The position numbers were made by a program, and so were the translations under genes. 64,000 nt of DNA. Source: Blasia pusilla (lineage: Eukaryota; Marchantiophyta; Marchantiopsida; Blasiales). The stretch lies in the NCBI GenBank assembly GCA_050084515.1, contig CM114274.1, positions 42,036,001-42,100,000 on the forward strand, read 5' to 3'. Under the pieces are notes generated by a model. It did no database searches and was not told the origin of the DNA. It saw nothing but the letters and a program-made list of their open reading frames with translations. Positions 10,675 through 23,548 of the stretch are shown here, in pieces (the first letter of the stretch is position 1; every line of letters starts with the position of its first letter).

Positions 10675-12867
10675 ATGGACTCCACTTCAACCGCTGTGAA
10701 GCTCGTACGCGTATTCTTTGTGTGGGTCCTGGTCGCAGCAGCTGATGCCGTCCACGGTCAGATCTGGCAGCTCCGCTTTCAGCTTGCTGATGATGTTGGT
10801 CCCCATGCCGATCGATCGATTCTCCCCACTCCTCGATCGTTGACATTTCCAAATTTCTAGACTAACTAGAAATGCATTGAACCCCTGCGCTTCTCGTCGT
10901 TCTCAGGTGCTTTCTTTTGTCTTCGCCTCCGCCGCGTGAACGTGCTTCAGTCTCCTAATTGCAGATAGGAGATCGATGTATACTGTAGGTTATGGTGGCT
11001 TTCCGATATTAAGGATCAGTGGTTACATTGCGTGCAGGTTGCGCGATTACCATCCTAAACAACTGCAGTTTCCCGGTCACAGCATGCTCCCAGCGCGGAC
11101 CCGATCCTATCATCCAATATGACCTGGCCGCCGGAGGCACTCAGGTGCTGGACTTCGCCCCTGCTTGCGTTTGGCAAGCAGGTGCTATCTACGCGTCTGT
11201 GACGGGGATGTGCGCAGTGGAGAGCAATCCGTATGCGGCGACAGACAGGATATGGGCGAACTTGGCCGAGTTCACCATTGGAGGCGGAGATGGGCTGGAT
11301 TACTACGACTTGAGCAATGTGGTGCGTTTCTCGCGCACTTCCTGCATTCCCCATTCTATGACTCGAATTTGCGTAGAGGACGATCAAAGCACGTCGATTA
11401 GTTCGCGCTAGCAGGAAGTAGATGCGTTTTCTTCGCTCGCTAGCACTACTTGGGAATTGAGTTGTCCACATGTCTCTCGTTGGTTTCGATTTCCACGCAC
11501 GGATAACCGAGTGGATCCGTTTTCAATCTCGGTACGAAAGTTAAAATTGCCTGCTCTTTTAGATGAAGTTGACCACCGGAATTACTATTCCAGCAGTAAT
11601 GCTGGAGATCGTTGCATGAATTGATGCCTTATCGTGTTGCTGAAGGACGCTTACACTATCGGCTTGCAAATTACGACTACTGGGGGGACGACACCGAGTA
11701 ACTTCACATGCGGTTCTCCGAGTTGCGTCATCAACAACCTCAGGTTCGTCGATCGATTCACTAGCCCTCGCCTCCCGCATCATTCATACAAAAAATTCTC
11801 CTGTTCCTGGATTCATCCTCCCATCAACCCCAATTCTCTTCCTGATCCAATTCAGTCTCAGTTGCTCTTTACCAGTCCATTCTCGTTGAGAACCCTCTCT
11901 GAACTTCTTCCCTAAAGCGGAACCCCATCAATGGACATCCCCACATCTTCAACGCGCTTTGGAAGCCCTAGCGCAGATATTCGTTACGTATACCTCAAGG
12001 CTATTCAGGTCACAGGACCTCGGGCATCGCTGACCTTGTCTCCTGCATTTAGGTCCACGTTTAATTATATCCATGCTTTTTCGAAGTATGTTTTAGAGCC
12101 ACTAAACTTATAGCATAACTTGTTGCAGATAAGAATCTTTATTCCCAAATACGCCTCGTATCTGCAATAAACGAATTCCTGCAAATTCGAGTTGGAATTC
12201 GACTAGAGTGATAACCAGAGATGTTGGAGTCATCTCCTAGGTAGTCTAGTGCCCTACCTCCACCTTAGTTGTCTGTTTCTGCTTTTACTTTAAAATAAAC
12301 ATTGCTTTAGAACCCTAGATCAAATGCTAAAACATTTGATCTAGGGTTCTAAAGCAATGGTTGATTTTAAAGTGAAAGCAACTAAACCCAACTCCCACTT
12401 CGAAGGTCTGAAAGTTCAGTCCTTGCCTATTTCTGCTCTCAGTCTTTGTAGTTCTTACACTTGTATGCGATATGAAATAGCCATTCACAAAACCTGATAA
12501 ACTCCTTGCACTCCCTATTCCAAGTCCAAGTCAAAGTCGAATGTTCAAGTTTCCATTTAAGTTCGTTCCAATCGTAACGCCTGGAAAAGATGTGCCGGAT
12601 CCAGAGGGGATCCCCTGAATGTGCGTGTGGGAAATGATCCTGTGCAGTGCGTTGTGTCAGCCGAACAATGTTCTTCAGACATATGCGAGCGGAGCACAGT
12701 CGTGCATCAATACCGACGGAGCAGCAGCGCTGGGGCCCACTCCCGGAACTGAGCAGTTCAAGAGCGCGTGTCCGACGTCATATAGCTATAATTACGATGA
12801 CCCCACGTCGCTCTTCTCCTGCCCCACCGGCCCAGGCACGAACTACGAGGTTACTTTCTGCCCTTAG
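10675..12867 (+). CDS. Thaumatin-like protein A (left arm)
   Basis: Four exons: 10675-10756, 11038-11321, 11646-11743 and 12648-12867. They total 684 nt including stop, about 227 residues. Introns are GT-AG with phases 1, 0 and 2. Exon 1 encodes a signal peptide (VFFVWVLVAAADAVHG). The mature chain begins GCAITILNNC and contains LDFAPAC, LAEFTIGGGDGLDYYD and ACPTSYSYNYDDPTSLFSC. It ends YEVTFCP, the canonical thaumatin-family C-terminus. The acidic-cleft Glu and Asp region (LAEFTIGG..LDYYD) is present. The cysteine count is lower than the 16 of large thaumatin-like proteins, so this is a compact form. Family role: secreted pathogenesis-related group 5 proteins, often antifungal or glucan-binding. 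It converges on gene B. Poly(A) signal AATAAA is at 13,097-13,102. Confidence 0.93.
12262..12402 (+). repeat. Intronic inverted repeat or MITE-like hairpin in gene A intron 3
   Basis: The core is a perfect 27-bp inverted repeat (12,300-12,326 with 12,333-12,359) around a 6-base loop. Imperfect pairing extends outward through 'actttaaaat' to give arms of roughly 45-65 bases. It is kept in the mirrored intron of A' at about 41,780-41,920. It could be a miniature inverted-repeat element, or a foldable small-RNA precursor if transcribed with the intron. Confidence 0.85.
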
Positions 12868-14930
12868 TTAGTGGAGTTCATGATCATACCACGGGTGGTA
12901 AAGATCGCGTGACCTGCGAATATACAGGCCCATATTGTCGACATATCTCTGTACCTAGCTGAACCCGATGAGCATTTAGACGGGCGTAAAGCGAATAACT
13001 AAGGAAATCGGATGAGTGGGTCATGTGGTTTAAGCGCCGATCCTTCCCGGATCTGAGCGGCACCCTGTTTGGTCAAGGTTTTGGATTGATTTGCTTAATA
13101 AACTCCAGCGATTCGCGTTTTCATCGTGAAGAATATCGGGGTGTGTAGCTTGCGACGAGTCTCGGCATCCAGAGCTCACGTTTGTTGGCCAGAACGCAGT
13201 GGTTGCCATCGCTGGTGAATTGCACGGTTGTATGCATTGCGGAGCGTTTAAGGCACTGGATCGAACTTTGGAAGTCCGACAAGACAGCGCCTCTTACATC
13301 GGCTCCACGAGCGAGGCTCGTCGTGAGTATCGCCATGCTACGCGATTGCAACGCAACGAGTTAGTGTAAACTCCGACCGATTCTTCCAACATCGTTAAGG
13401 AGTGATGGCTTTTCTATCCGATGGGGGACGCTTATCACCCTCTATCGAATTATAACGTCTGCGCACGATTTATGACACCAGAAACATTTCCAATCTTGTG
13501 AGATGAGGAGAACGGAGCATCCACATCACGGCTTTTTCTCCGACTTACAAATCTGTCAGGGGATGTACACACATCGCCAGATGTGAGTCACCAAATTAAA
13601 TTAAGCATATGTGTGTTCAGTCTGAAGGGATTAACTCGAAGACTGAGCTCTCCGCCGATCCATGATCTGGGTACAATCCATACCGATCCGCTCTGATAAC
13701 GGCTCGTTTACCAAAGTATGTCATGATCAGAAATGCATCGTACTTTCGACCTGGAAGACTTAAATTCTGTACTTGGAGCGGCTCATCCAAAGAAATCGAT
13801 CCGCATGGTGGCAGTCGTCGACACACAGACTTTCATCCTAGCACCATTCCATGCCAAGGGTAGAGTCTAGTCCCCACCGCTGATGATGGGAGTGAAGAGC
13901 TCAAAAGCGAGAGCCATCCTACTTCCGGTCACGTGCACTGCACTGCGGGTGAAGCTCCCTAAACCCTAAGCTCCCAGTCTCCTGGTAAGTTAGAAATCTG
14001 CCATAGTTCATCGCTACACACGTTTCAGGCATGCGCATGTTCATTGTCTTTTGTCGGTGATGTTTCCAATCTATCCTGCTTTCTGACGGTCTTCACGAAT
14101 TTCAGCAAATCGAAGGGTTGGAATTCGAAACTTCTCAAGATTCCTTCCGAAGATCGAGAGTTTTACGCAAGCTACACTGACAAGCGCGGATGTTGTTTTC
14201 CATCACATCCTCGTCAGCCGTATGTTCGTCACTTATTGAATATGGCGTCCGATGCTCCTTTCTAGTGCTCTGAACGTCATATTCTTGGCGCTGGGACCTA
14301 GATATTGGCAGGTTCCTAGAATGGTCAACGATGGGGGCCGTGCATAGGTCTTCTCTAGCTGACACTGACGCTGATTTCCCCCACTCACGTCACGATCACT
14401 CGTGATACCCAATGGATGTCGTTCTCCATTCCACGCGCGCGCACTTTTCATCCTATCGTCTGTTCGTACACGCATTCCTACCAATACGGGACTGACGTTC
14501 TTCACGATCAATGCCGCGCGTTCTTAGGGATGATGGTATGGATCTGATGTTCAGATTGAAAACAGTGCAGGCGTGAGATCAGAATCCTGCACTGTTTACA
14601 AACGTACAGCGTATCACTATCGCAGAGCAAGAAGAGATTCCCAGTGACTCGGAAGCCTTGAGGTGGTAGCGGGGGAATCTCAAAGTGTAAATGGGGTGTG
14701 CGTCCAGTAGAATAGTGCAAGAAGAACCCTCAAATGCAACTTGACCACTCGCAGAAGCTCCCTCTATCCGTGCGGCAGAGCCGATGGTGAATGTGTGTCC
14801 GGGTATCTAGATTCTCCGTTCTTTTAGACGTTTCCGCATTTCAGCCTCTTTTAAAATTAGTGATCTGCAAGGGCAAAATCGGAGATCGGGTAAGACCTGG
14901 TAAACCCCAGATATTCTCGGGGGGAAGTAC
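12868..14930. other. Inter-gene region with unassigned open frames
   Basis: It contains the 3' end of gene A. It also has two minus-strand open stretches (13,826-13,617 and 13,351-13,121) that could be exons of an unknown gene: 'QNLSLPGRKYDAFLIMTYFG' and 'TTVQFTSDGNHCVLANKREL'. They are preserved in the mirror arm, but that only reflects recent duplication. No family recognised. Confidence 0.25.
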
Positions 14931-15536
14931 ATGAACCCTACCCATAAGCAGACCCGGAGATCAGGCAGCATCGGCATCAATTATAAGGGTGGCCGCGGGC
15001 CTCGCCGCTTCGGAGCGCGCACAGTCTCGGAAGTAGCTCCCGGCATCAAATGGAATTCGCCACTCTTGCTAGGAGCCCGAGATGGAGAGTTGAATCCACA
15101 TCGCTGTCCGCGTGGCAGGGCTTCATATTACGGTGGACCTACAGAACATCCATCATCCATCGGCTGTTTAAGTGCAACTGTCAAGAATCCCATGCCTAGC
15201 TCTTCCCGGGAACATCTTTCCTACAAGGAGTGCGGATGTTTAAGTGCATCCATATTCGAATACGGAGTGCATGAGCCCTCAATCTCACCCTCCTTTGGAA
15301 ATAGACTCAATCTCTCCGATGCCGGGATGACAAGTGTGAGGTCACCGACATAGATGCTCAAACTTGACTATGAGGGCATGCCTCTCATAGTCCAATCCCC
15401 TAAAGTGAGTAGACCCACATCTTGTAGGGTGTTCACCTCAAAGAAGAGGAGTAAAAGCCGCAGTTTTCTGTCCGTTTCAATTGAGTGCGGATGCCTAGGA
15501 GCTATAACACATGTAGAACCTAGGAGCGCAAACTAG
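14931..15536 (+). other. Open stretch with repeated Gly-Cys-Leu motif, coding status doubtful
   Basis: Two adjacent frames (14,931-15,353 and 15,354-15,536) contain a recurring motif: GCLSATV, CGCLSASI, CGCLGAI. It corresponds to a repeated DNA word around 'gcggatgtttaagtgca'. The mirror copies are at 38,845-39,246 and 38,639-38,821. The frame changes near the two-base indel at the end of the first open frame. I do not recognise a family. It may be retroelement or repeat DNA rather than a gene. Confidence 0.25.
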
Positions 15537-15539
15537 AAG

Positions 15540-16840
15540 TGAAGAGTAGAAGGCAATTGTAGAGATTTGTGCAACCCGAATCCCCTATAGGGAGTAGGCA
15601 AACGGGTCAGCCCAAGCTACACCACAAGTTTTTTCGTTCGCCCGGAACTGATAATCAATGGAGGAAAGAGTGGTTTTCATATCCACAAAATTAACATAAA
15701 ATTCAAAAAATAGTAAGAAATTATTTTCCCAATATATTAAAGGAATGCCAAGTGCCTTAAAATCTTATTTCCGTAAAATAACCTTACATAAATCAGATAA
15801 GGACATTATATGAATGAAATGAAGGCAAACCCCATGTGGTTCATGGCCAATGGAAATTCCCTAATTCCCTATGTCAATGAGTTTATTGACCCCAAACCAC
15901 CTACCATTAATAGTAATGGCCTAGTATTACTCATTTAAAGGGGCTCTTCCCATTAATTTTCTAAGATATATAGATAACATATTTCCCCTTGGAATGTTAA
16001 TAGCATGTGGTATCCTTCACCACATAAATATAACACCAACCTAGACGTGCTATCATTGGGAGGGGCTGGGAATCCCGTTTCCCACACCTCCCCATCATTA
16101 ATATTTTCTCTTAAATTATGAAAATATAAAAAATTATGTTTTCCTCTTATGTATATTTTAAATCTCGTTTAATTTTTAATTATTATAAAAAAAGATTATA
16201 AATTTTAATGATATTAAATTATAATTATTATGTAGTGATAAATGATGGTCAAAAGAATTTGAAGCAAGATGGGCTCTAATTGCAGTTCTAGTGGAAAGCT
16301 TGGATTACATTAGAAGAATTGGAAATTTTCTAATTTCCATTTGCATATTATCCATTTAGAATATGTTGGCTATATAATGTATACTACACCAATTCCTACT
16401 AAGAACTCTTAAAACTTTCTTCTCATAACATAAACTCGAAAAATTTTCTTATAAAAAAACAAAACCCCATAGAATTAGATGTTAAAGGTTCCAGCGCCAA
16501 GAATAACATACCATATTCCAAGGGAACCATAAGTATTTAAAGGTTGATTGGTATTTCTTAATTTTCTCTATTCTTGTTTGGATGATTATTAGGTCTCTAA
16601 TCTCTCCCTAGGTCATCCCGATGTATTCCAAACATTGTTCCAATAAGGTTATGTTTTTATAAACCCTCCATCCACTTTTATTCTACTTAGATGTTACCCC
16701 CTCAAGAGGTAGTAATTTACACCAACCATTTAGAAAAACTAAAATGATAATGCTTGGGAGCCATTCATTTAGGTGAAGAAAAAATGAAAGCTCTTTACTT
16801 AGGAAATAACTTCAAACAAGATGAATTGTTAATTAGGTGA
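15540..16840. other. AT-rich non-coding DNA
   Basis: Composition turns sharply AT-rich here, and no gene is recognised. A 20-base stretch near 16,230 present in the mirror arm is missing in this arm, which shows that the arms have diverged. Confidence 0.5.
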
Positions 16841-16899
16841 AATTATCTATCAATGGAATACTATGTACCTTCTTGTTCATGCTAATTCTTGATGGTAAT

Positions 16900-18600
16900 C
16901 TCGTTTTGAGTGAGTATGATTACAACCTCCACAAAGTGAACAAATGCCACATGGATCTCAATGACTGGCTTTATCTAACTCCAATATTTAGTGATAACCA
17001 TCCTTCAATCTTCCTTTCAAATGAATCCCATTTCTTTTACAAGAGATTTCCCTATTTGATATCTAGTTTACAAGTATATCTTATTTGATATAATTGTAGA
17101 CTATATTTAATAATTGGATCCCAAAATCATCGATGTCCACCTATATAGCATTTATTGGACTCATTTTCTTCCCATAATAGCCAATATAATTTGTTTCAAA
17201 TTCTTTTTATTTTTTTGAAAAGAGATTTTTTACAGAATTTTTTTCCACCCAATGTAAAATGTTATGTTGATGAAATTAGTAGCATATTTCACGTGTAGTT
17301 CAATGAATGACCTTATTTTCTTTTCAAAATAGATAAAATCACACCACGCATTTTAAGAAACTCCTCTTTTAAATGAGCTTTCTTTCACATAACAATCCCT
17401 TTCCTAGATAAATATAGATTTTAAAATACATGGAATAATCACCTCCTAGAATAGGCTTATGCTCCTCATTAGATAAATAAAAGAACATTGCATGTTTATT
17501 TGTGGAAAGGATTTCCTTTTTAATAAGATATACTTGTCGCATAGTAATCCTTTTCCTCAATTACTCTATTTATAAACTACAGCAAATCATTAAATGCCAC
17601 ATGCACCTAGTATTTTCTTTCAAGAATAGATAAGATGCTAGATCACCAAATCTTTTTAAAGAATCACTTTGAAGAATTCTTAGAGACATTAGTCATAACA
17701 CAAACCTTTTCCCATTATTACATTTATGAACTACATCACATGATGAGATTCCATATATTCCTCAAAGACTCACCTCATCGTTTTTTTTTCTGATATTTGT
17801 GTTGTGAAATAACTTATTTTCTTATAAGACTTTCTTTGTACTCTCTAAGACTATCCCTGAATTATTATAGTTATAATCTACATTCTATCGTTAAATGGCA
17901 CAACGCAAAGAATAATCTTACTTTCTCTAAAGACTTATCGTATTGATGCCTTGAAAAGAGATTCCTTAAGGCTTTCCTCACAAAGTAAGCCTTTCCCGTG
18001 ATTATTATAGAGTTAGAAATTACATCACATCATTAAATGCCATACTTACCCAAGCATACACATAATTTTCTTTCTACTTCTTACTAGTTCTACTTGGAAA
18101 GATTGCACTTATTTAGAAAGCACTTTTTTCTCAAAGTAGCCCTTCTGCCCTTAAACAATTATAAATTATATCAAATCATTAAATAACACATGTAGCCAAA
18201 AAACTCTCCATCTTGTAGTTTTAAAATATTTAAGTCTACCCTTCATCTATCTTTACAGAAATATTTTACTTATCTAAAGAGACTTTTGCTCATAGAATCA
18301 CTACTTTTCTCCATTAATAAAATTATAAAAAACATCAAAGCATGATGTGGCAATTGTAATTTCATAGTAAGCTTATTTTCTTCCTAGACTTCTCATATTT
18401 GTTTTTTGAAAAGTTATTTATAGCAAACTTTCCCTTCATAGTAATCTTTTCCTCAATTAATAATTATAAACTTAGTCTACATGAAATCATTAAATACCAC
18501 TCAAAGACTCATCTGGTTTATTTCACATTATACACAAGGTATCACATCACTTTTTAAATTTAAAAAGGGTTTTTTTTGTGAAGAGTTTTTCAAGCCTTCC
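16900..18600 (+). repeat. AT-rich degenerate tandem array, period about 140-160 bp
   Basis: A recurring block (poly-A/T tract, then '...attataaactacatca...atcattaaatgccaca', then a 'cttttc..tagaatag' type stretch) returns near 17,570, 17,720, 17,880, 18,010, 18,165, 18,310 and 18,470. Copies are highly degenerate and carry no consistent open frame. The mirror array is about 35,560-37,260. It is probably an old minisatellite or satellite relic between the two defence genes. Confidence 0.65.
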
Positions 18601-20800
18601 TTAAACGATGGAATTCCAATCTAAGTGTGAACCCTAAACCATGAAACTTTAGATAACCAATTATCCTTCCATTATTCATTTAACTTTTCTTTTTCAAAAG
18701 AATAAAAAGTAGATACTTTCCTAAAATAATGAAAATTCCTTAAAGTTGAAGTTATGGCCTGCATAATAAAAGTGTTAAATAATTCATTTCTTCATATCCA
18801 AGTTTGACCTAATCAGTCCCTTTTTTTTTTCCCAAAATAGATGTATAGGCCATATACGTTTTTTGAAAGCTTTTTTCTCATATCGTACTTCCTTTCCTCA
18901 TTCAATGGAGTTAAAGCCAACCTGAAATTAATCGTCAAATGCAATGTTTTACTCCTTGAAGCAACCTTTTCTCTCTCTTGCATAAACCTTGAGGAGATGC
19001 AAATTTTAATCTGCCTTGAACCTAGACGTAAATAGATGGGGAAGATGCGTGTAACTATGAGCTTTCTTTCAACTCTATTTTGTGTGAGCGAAGTCACAAA
19101 ATGGACATCTCTCCACAGTCATGAACCTCTCCAACCAAGTTCGAATAGTCATATCCCACCCTCCACTGAATTCACTCCAACATTTCCCATTATGCTAAAT
19201 TGGCAAGATTGTCCTTCATGCCCTGCCTCCTACTTCTCCATGGCCTTCCAGCAAGAAAACACTTAAACCTAGTGCAAGGATGTACGGATCTTTGTATTCT
19301 TCCGTCACCCTCTCAAGAAACCCTGAAAACAAACGGGTCTCATTGCCACAAACGTGATCCACGTGCACGTGTCCACTACTGTATGCGATGAAATGTTTTT
19401 CTTTTGACGTTTAAAGACTTCAGTTTCACATCCACGCACCGACGGGATGAGATCTCCGCGAAGGCGAACGCAGCTCTTGGTGATGACATAAAATCTCAGT
19501 TCCAGAGTTAAGATCGATCGCTCTACTCATGAGAACGGCATATAGCTTCCTAAATTGACTGGGTCAGCTGGCATCTCGGATGTTACGTGCACATCTGCGA
19601 TTCTTCCAAAATCAAGAATCTTGCCCGAATGGTATTGCTCTAGAGGAGAACACTGCGGGTTGTTTTGAGTTAGGACGAGGTTCGTAGTGGTCGCCCCATC
19701 ATAAGTTCTCAAAGCTCAGACAGGAAATGCAAACAGCGTGGATTTTGGCGAGATAACTAAATATCTTTCAATTCAGGGGCGTTGAACGGTACCAAAGAAA
19801 AAGCACGAAATGCGTTTTAGATGTAATGTGTAGCGGGTACGATGGCGGAGATTTCAGTATTTCCGGTCACTCATCAGAGAATTTTCCACGCTACAAGTTA
19901 GTTTGAGCTGCCGTCGAAATCGCATGAAAGGGAGAGGCTGAGGCGATGCACGAGCTTTTATAACGGTGAGCAATGGGTCATGCTAATGGTGAAGACCGCA
20001 ACTCACGGGAAAGAGGGCGAGGAGTTTGGCGATGGAGCTGTCCGGTGCTCCATTTTCATCAAAGTTGATGGGATAACTCTGAAATGTACCTGATTCACCA
20101 TGCATCATTGTTCGCCATATCACCGGTGCATTCGGAAGGACGGATAAAGAAGTCGTCAACGCCATGGGGATACATCACACTCATTCTCCTTCCAACATCG
20201 ACATGCTCTCAATCCCAATAGAATTCAGATGGGAATCTTACCAAGAGCATGTGAAAGTAATCTAAGACTCAACGCATAACTATGCGTGAAGCATAGATCT
20301 GACTTTCATCAGCTCAATAGAAGTTCTACTTTCCATCCTCATTTGAAAAGCTTAGTTACCATTGAAATAAAGCGATTCATTAATCATCACACTATCTTGG
20401 TGAGATCGAGACGTAAAAGTAAGAAATTTTCCTTTTCCTCATGTGAGCATTAAAATAGTATTAGTCTTTAGACATGAATGATATAACAAAGTAGCTATAG
20501 TTTCCTAGTCATGTGACAACAACGTACGCTGTCCCTACTAGTCATGCCGACGTGCTTTATTCGTAATCTGTGTCCCCAAGCTCGTTCGTGATCTCAGATC
20601 CGATCCCCAAGCCCCAAGCTGTCGAACGACCTTTATTCAACGGCGTCTGCACTAAATGCCACAATTGAGATACCGGTCCGATCGCCTTATTGCAGTTGCT
20701 CACATTGACCATCATCCACAGCGGCCCGGGCTGCGAAGATGTGTCGAAGTTTGTAAGTGTTTCTCTGATGGAGTTTCTCCACTGGCACTACCATCATCAA
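18601..20800. other. Region between tandem array and gene B, unassigned open frames
   Basis: Two minus-strand open stretches (20,165-19,983 and about 19,712-19,527) may be exons of an unknown gene: 'MHGESGTFQSYPINFDENG' and 'LTQNNPQCSPLEQYHSGKIL'. A GTGAGT donor follows the first, but the phases do not join cleanly. The mirror is at 33,992-34,854. I do not recognise the family, and it may be a pseudogene. Confidence 0.25.
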
Positions 20801-20809
20801 GTCCACTGA

Positions 20810-22511
20810 TCAAGGGCAGAATGTGACTTCGTAGTTGGTGCCCTGGCCAGTAGGGCAGGAGAAGAGCGATGTGGCGTCATCGAAATTGTAGCTGTATGAT
20901 GTACCGCACGCGTTCTTGAACTGGGCGGTTCCGGAAGTGGGTCCGATGCCTGCTGTGCCGTCTGTGTTGATGCAAGACAGTGCTCCACTGGGAAGAGTCT
21001 GCAGCTGATTGTTCGGCTGGCAGAAACCGCTGTAAATCGCATGGAGCACATCAGATCCCTCATCAGTGAAGTAAAGCGCTAGCTATCTATAGTCACGACA
21101 TCTGACGGAGCTCGTACGTTCAGGGATTCATCATCATCAAGAATTCAAGACGGAGCTTTTCAGGTGCAGTGTGTGGTAGGAGCAAGTTATGTGTGCATAT
21201 ATATTCAGTGAGTAATTCATGAGGTACCGTGGAACAAATTAGGTAATAAGCCTCTTCGAATGTACGTCATGAAAATGAAAGACTCCTGTTTGATATACTG
21301 AGAAGAAAAAAAAAGGATCTCCGGAAGTTCCAGGTTTGTAGATTCCAAAGTGCACATGAAATCACGTTTTCCTCTTCACAACATAATTATGTTGAGACAT
21401 CGACTACAGGCAAGATTTATGGTAGTAAGATGCAGATAAGCGAGTCGACATCCATTGTTTTGAGTGCTGTTGGAGTTTTTACGGCACGTGAGTTAATTAG
21501 CCTCCGATGAATGACGAGCGAGGAGGAAATGAAGGATTGGTATATGTAGGACCTGATATCACCGATGACACAAACAGGAGAGCCGCATGTGAAGTCACTA
21601 GGTGGTGATCCACCTGACACCGTTATTCCCAAGCCAATTGTGTAAGCATTCTGCAATAGGATCACGTCAATTTCCACATTAGCGAATCGGTGCAACTCTT
21701 CCGAACACCACTGGAGCTCACAAGTATTTTATCAACATCCACCTCGCGGAGCTACTTTCAGAGCTCAGCTCGCAAGACAGATCCACACACGATGATTATC
21801 CCCATCGCGTAGTCATTCACATGAGAGCGCAACAAAGATCTGATATCGGAGACGCGATTGAGAAGGCGGTCAGGTAGACTTACGACGTTGCTCGAGTCGT
21901 AGGAATCCAGTCCATCCGCACCTCCAATGGTGAACTCCGCCAGGTTCGCCAAGTTTCTGTCCGTAGACGCGGATGGATTTCCATCTGTGGCACACTTGCC
22001 CGTCACAGACGCGTAGATCGCACCGGCTTCCCAGCTGCAACCCGGCGCGAAGTCCAGCACCTGAGTGGCTCCCAGCGCCAGGTTGTACTGGCTGATGGGA
22101 TCGGCTGCTCTCTGGGAGCACGCCGTCACCTCATAGCCACAGTTGTTCCGGATGGTAATCGCACAACCTGCAGGGATGCACGGTCACAACATTAATCCAT
22201 CTCAAGTCCCGATCATTAGGCGTCTCATCTATCCACTTTCCTGCATCGCGCGGAGCGAATCATCGCCCACGAGTCCATCATTCCGACTCACTAGGTTCTA
22301 ATTCCCGAGCGGAGCACAGCAGTTCGCTAAAAGCGCTACATGAGCACAGCATTTATCGGGCAATGACACTGCAATGTCTGAGAAGACCGAGTGCGGACGA
22401 TAACTGCCATGGAGACTCGGTTCATAGAAACTCCCGGATCTCACCGTTGACGACAGCAGCTGCTGTGACGGAGATCGCCACAAGGAGCAAGAGCTTCGGA
22501 GCGTAGTCCAT
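20810..22511 (-). CDS. Thaumatin-like protein B (left arm)
   Basis: Four exons on the minus strand: 22511-22445, 22167-21884, 21650-21553 and 21029-20810. They total 669 nt including stop, 222 residues. Intron phases 1, 0 and 2 are identical to gene A. A signal peptide (LLLLVAISVTAAAVVNG) precedes GCAITIRNNCGYEVTACSQ. LDFAPGC, LAEFTIGGADGLDSYD, FTCGSPVCVI and the C-terminal YEVTFCP follow. I count 12 cysteines in the mature chain. The paralogy with gene A is obvious throughout, so A and B arose by an older duplication before the palindrome formed. Expected role: secreted PR-5-type defence protein. Confidence 0.93.
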
Positions 22512-23548
22512 CTTTAATTCGCAAAGTCCTGGATACCCTAACCTCTCCTTAAGGTAAGCTTACGTATGCTCGCTCGCTGAATATAGTTAGTTGCTTGGCG
22601 ACTGCTGCAAGGAAATGGATGCTGTTGACACAGATGTGGCCCAATTTATAGCCGGAGATCGACTGCCTGAGCGGTCGGATGAGTTTCTAGAGGAAAGCTG
22701 TGCTTCAATCGTAGAACGTGGCTGCGTGCGAGTCGGGAAACACGTGGATCGACCGCAGTGCTCGCACAGAGTCACACAGGCGTAATTACCGTCAAAGTGA
22801 ATTTGAATCAAGAAAAAAAACAGCTCGATTTTCTTGTTTGGGGAAGCCATCCCTGAACTTCCACCCAAAAGGCATCCATAGTACGTGACAATCCAATCCA
22901 TAAAAGGGTAGAATTAGCAGGTTCAATATCCAATCATTTAGCAGAATCAATATCCCCGCATTCGATATCCAACCATTCACAGACGCTTGTCACACGGAAA
23001 CGGAGCCAGCGCAACTAGTGAGTGAGGATGAATCATGCTTTGTCCGCGCTTAGCCGTCGATTCTTTCCTTCGTTCCGAAAGTAGTTTATTTCGTGGCCGT
23101 ACTTCTTGCGAACTCGCATTGACAGTTAGAAAAATTGTTTTCACAATCTGAAACCGAACCGTTATGTAACGTTCTCAACTTAGAGGAGTCAGTTCGTGGA
23201 ATGCGTGGAATGAGCCTCGCATGAACCTGAAACTGGACGTCATTTTGGAATCTGGAATCAGATTCGAACAGTGAGAAGACTTGAGTCTCCAAGGAGCTGG
23301 TCTCTCATATATTTCGGAAACTTTCCGACATGTGATTGACTTGACTTGACTTGACTTGAAGTGATTTTGGAAAACTGTGAGAAACTTCCGCGTTGAATCA
23401 CCACACCTTTATTCGACTGATCATCTTCTGGTTTCGATGCGGATCCACGTAGTGACATGTGCATGAGATGGTAGGTTCTCGAGCTCTTCCTAGTTTGACT
23501 CGACGAGGACTAGTCCTCCCGATGTGGGAGAATAATGTTATGATGTAT
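22512..23548. other. Gene B upstream region and junction repeat
   Basis: It contains the probable TATA element of gene B (22,644-22,650 on the minus strand), a TTGAC pentamer run near 23,338-23,362, and the dispersed repeat shared with 1-240. No gene recognised. Confidence 0.55.
22644..22650 (-). promoter_or_regulatory. Probable TATA box of thaumatin-like gene B
   Basis: TATAAAT on the minus strand, about 133 bases upstream of the start codon at 22,511. It is conserved in the mirror at 31,508-31,514. Confidence 0.6.

Noticed and set aside
14044-14265. Small plus-strand frame as a gene
   Set aside because: No start context, splice partner or family motif was seen. It overlaps other frames equally open.
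17369-19266. Short open frames within the AT-rich array
   Set aside because: They come from degenerate tandem repeats, have no family resemblance, and shift between repeat units.
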